This document shows, one piece after another, positions 62,809-64,000 of a stretch of DNA of 64,000 nucleotides. The stretch is taken from positions 1 to 64,000 of the forward strand of contig QIKP01000014.1 of the NCBI GenBank assembly GCA_003233055.1, written 5' to 3'. This DNA is from Planctomycetaceae bacterium. Its GTDB lineage: Bacteria; Planctomycetota; Planctomycetia; Pirellulales; Lacipirellulaceae. The position numbers and the translations under genes are program-made. The notes under the pieces were generated by a model that saw only the letters and a list, made by a program, of their open reading frames with translations, was not told where the DNA came from and did no database searches. The first letter of the stretch is position 1, and each line of letters begins with the position of its first letter.

Positions 62809-64000
62809 TTATTTCGTCGAGGTTGCGTCTTCTTCCTTTTCCTTGTGGAAGCGGAGTCTTGTCTTCACAACCCCTTCCCGTTCTCCCTGTCGGCGGTGGA
62901 AGAAGACGAAGATGCCGAGCAAGATCGGCAGGATGGGTGGCAGAGCGAAGGCATAGAATTTATAGCGGTTTTGTACGGCTCGGATTTCTTTTTCAAGCGA
63001 CCGCCGCTCCTGCTGAATCTGCCGATCACGATTTTTTTCGAGCCTTACGATCTGGTTCTCCAGCTTCCGCTGCCCTCGAATCGTCGCCTGCTGAAGGAGG
63101 AATCGCTTTTCCTCCTTGCTGATGTCGGTGCGCGCATCGATCTTGTCGATCTCGTCACTAAATTTCTGCCGCGCACTGACGATCTCCTCTTCCGCTTCCT
63201 TGGTAAAGTCGTCGATTCGCTCGCGGACACCTTCCCGAGAATCCTTGGTCCTTTTTTCAATTTCCGTTAGCACCCGATGGGATCGCGTCCGCTTGCGAAT
63301 GTCGATGTACCGGTCATCCTTGGCCAGATAGTCGAGGATATTGAGGACAAAGGCGACGTTCTGAAAGTCGAGGTCGGCAAAGACGTTGACCGCCTGCTCC
63401 CCCTGCGAGCGAAGCGAAAAGAAGACGTCGCCCAGGCAGTCGGTGTCGGCGACAACGACCGCGTGAATCGGAATTTTCTTGATCGGCGCGAGAGGCTTTT
63501 TCTCCGCTTCGTCCGACTCATCGGTCGCATTCGGGTCAAGCGAAAGAGAGAGGTCGTCTTGGTCCTCGATTTCCCCTTCGACAACGGCTGCCATGATGTA
63601 GGTGCTTCCGGTGAGGTCTTGCTTGAGCGACATCTGGCCGACTGGCAATTGTTCGATATGCCGATAGGGGATCGTCGCCGTGAGCGTGCCGGTCACCGCG
63701 AGCGGCTTGAAGTCGAGCTTCGAGTCGTCCGCCTGTCGAACCGCGCCAGGGCGAAGAAAGAGGACTTGCTTCATTCCCTTGGAGAGAGAAACCTCGTCGT
63801 TGAAGGGATGGGGTGCCCCGTGGGCGGTGAGCCCCTCGTCGATAAAGACCAAGTCGGGACCGAAGGGATACTGATCGTAGGGATTGAATTCTTGCAGGAT
63901 CACTTCGTCGCCAAACATCCGAACGCCGAGCAGCTGCCATAGCTGCTGGATGTCCCCCTTCGGCATCGGCCTGGCCCCTCCCATCATCCCCATCATGCCG
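62809..64000 (-). CDS. GldG-like ABC-type transport auxiliary protein, C-terminal part (5' end outside the window)
   Basis: At least 397 residues of a protein whose start lies beyond the right edge. The visible part fits the end of a GldG/ABC-2 auxiliary protein: a Rossmann-like half (LWQLLGVRMFGDEVILQEFNPYDQ; IPIHAVVVADTDCLGDVFF), then FADLDFQNVAFVLNILDYLAKDD, a long coiled coil (about 245-345 of the visible stretch), a membrane helix (YAFALPPILPILLGIFVFF) and a basic tail. It is followed by the DUF4340 gene, the usual partner. Together with an ATPase and permease upstream they would form an ABC system of the gliding-motility type; what it moves in planctomycetes is unknown. Confidence 0.82.
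   Translation of the reverse strand, partial: GMMGMMGGARPMPKGDIQQLWQLLGVRMFGDEVILQEFNPYDQYPFGPDLVFIDEGLTAHGAPHPFNDEVSLSKGMKQVLFLRPGAVRQADDSKLDFKPLAVTGTLTATIPYRHIEQLPVGQMSLKQDLTGSTYIMAAVVEGEIEDQDDLSLSLDPNATDESDEAEKKPLAPIKKIPIHAVVVADTDCLGDVFFSLRSQGEQAVNVFADLDFQNVAFVLNILDYLAKDDRYIDIRKRTRSHRVLTEIEKRTKDSREGVRERIDDFTKEAEEEIVSARQKFSDEIDKIDARTDISKEEKRFLLQQATIRGQRKLENQIVRLEKNRDRQIQQERRSLEKEIRAVQNRYKFYAFALPPILPILLGIFVFFHRRQGEREGVVKTRLRFHKEKEEDATSTK

Overview
The window looks like a G+C-rich planctomycete chromosome, most likely of the Pirellulales type. The signs are four PEP-CTERM proteins plus a PEP-CTERM matrixin, dockerin-like Ca-binding repeats, a PhoPQ-activated-type hydrolase, a cysteine-rich secreted family I associate with planctomycetes, a Hanks kinase fused to a cyclase, many multiheme cytochromes, and gene-poor stretches full of decayed palindromic repeats. 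The assignment is inference from gene content; no rRNA or tRNA gene was seen.

Layout. 282-1688 encodes a secreted hydrolase. 2074-11140 is a nitrate-assimilation cluster: on the minus strand a DmsB-DmsC-type fusion, a molybdopterin nitrate reductase and a fused NirBD nitrite reductase; diverging on the plus strand is a NarK-type transporter. 11257-15525 holds a zinc-ribbon protein, a LysM/degenerate L,D-transpeptidase protein, pyrE, an unknown possibly nuclease-like gene and fabH. 15526-19150 has two small inserted segments carrying toxin-antitoxin cargo; each follows a housekeeping gene (fabH, pepF) and each is bracketed by repeats of that gene's 3' end. 19191-22774 encodes a secreted secretin-like domain protein, a sugar isomerase-like protein and a DUF1570 metalloprotease. 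22775-23755 is a repeat-filled island, followed by three PEP-CTERM/dockerin genes (23756-27023).

27483-44844 is a signalling and electron-transfer block: a cyclase-kinase-sensor fusion, a pentaheme cytochrome next to an outer-membrane barrel, and a minus-strand operon encoding a 2Fe-2S flavin reductase, a tetraheme c554-like cytochrome, an Fe-S protein with two cyclic-nucleotide-binding domains, a membrane diheme b-type protein and a decaheme cytochrome. A second class III cyclase diverges from this operon. The arrangement suggests a transmembrane electron path gated by a cyclic nucleotide.

44889-64000 is mostly housekeeping (aroC, purC, alaS, recQ, guaB) with a REP-associated tyrosine transposase flanked by palindromic REP elements, a GH10-like protein lacking its acid/base Glu, a STAS protein, a matrixin, a tandem universal stress protein, a DUF971 protein, and a DUF4340/GldG-like pair running off the right edge.

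Besides genes, the window contains several dispersed repeat families: a REP palindrome (stem CCGACGAG/CTCGTCGG), a 90-bp structured element in three copies, a GCCCGCTT-type palindrome inside three coding regions, a GACCAAGCTTGGTC palindrome, and a heptanucleotide tandem array at the start of the b-type cytochrome gene.
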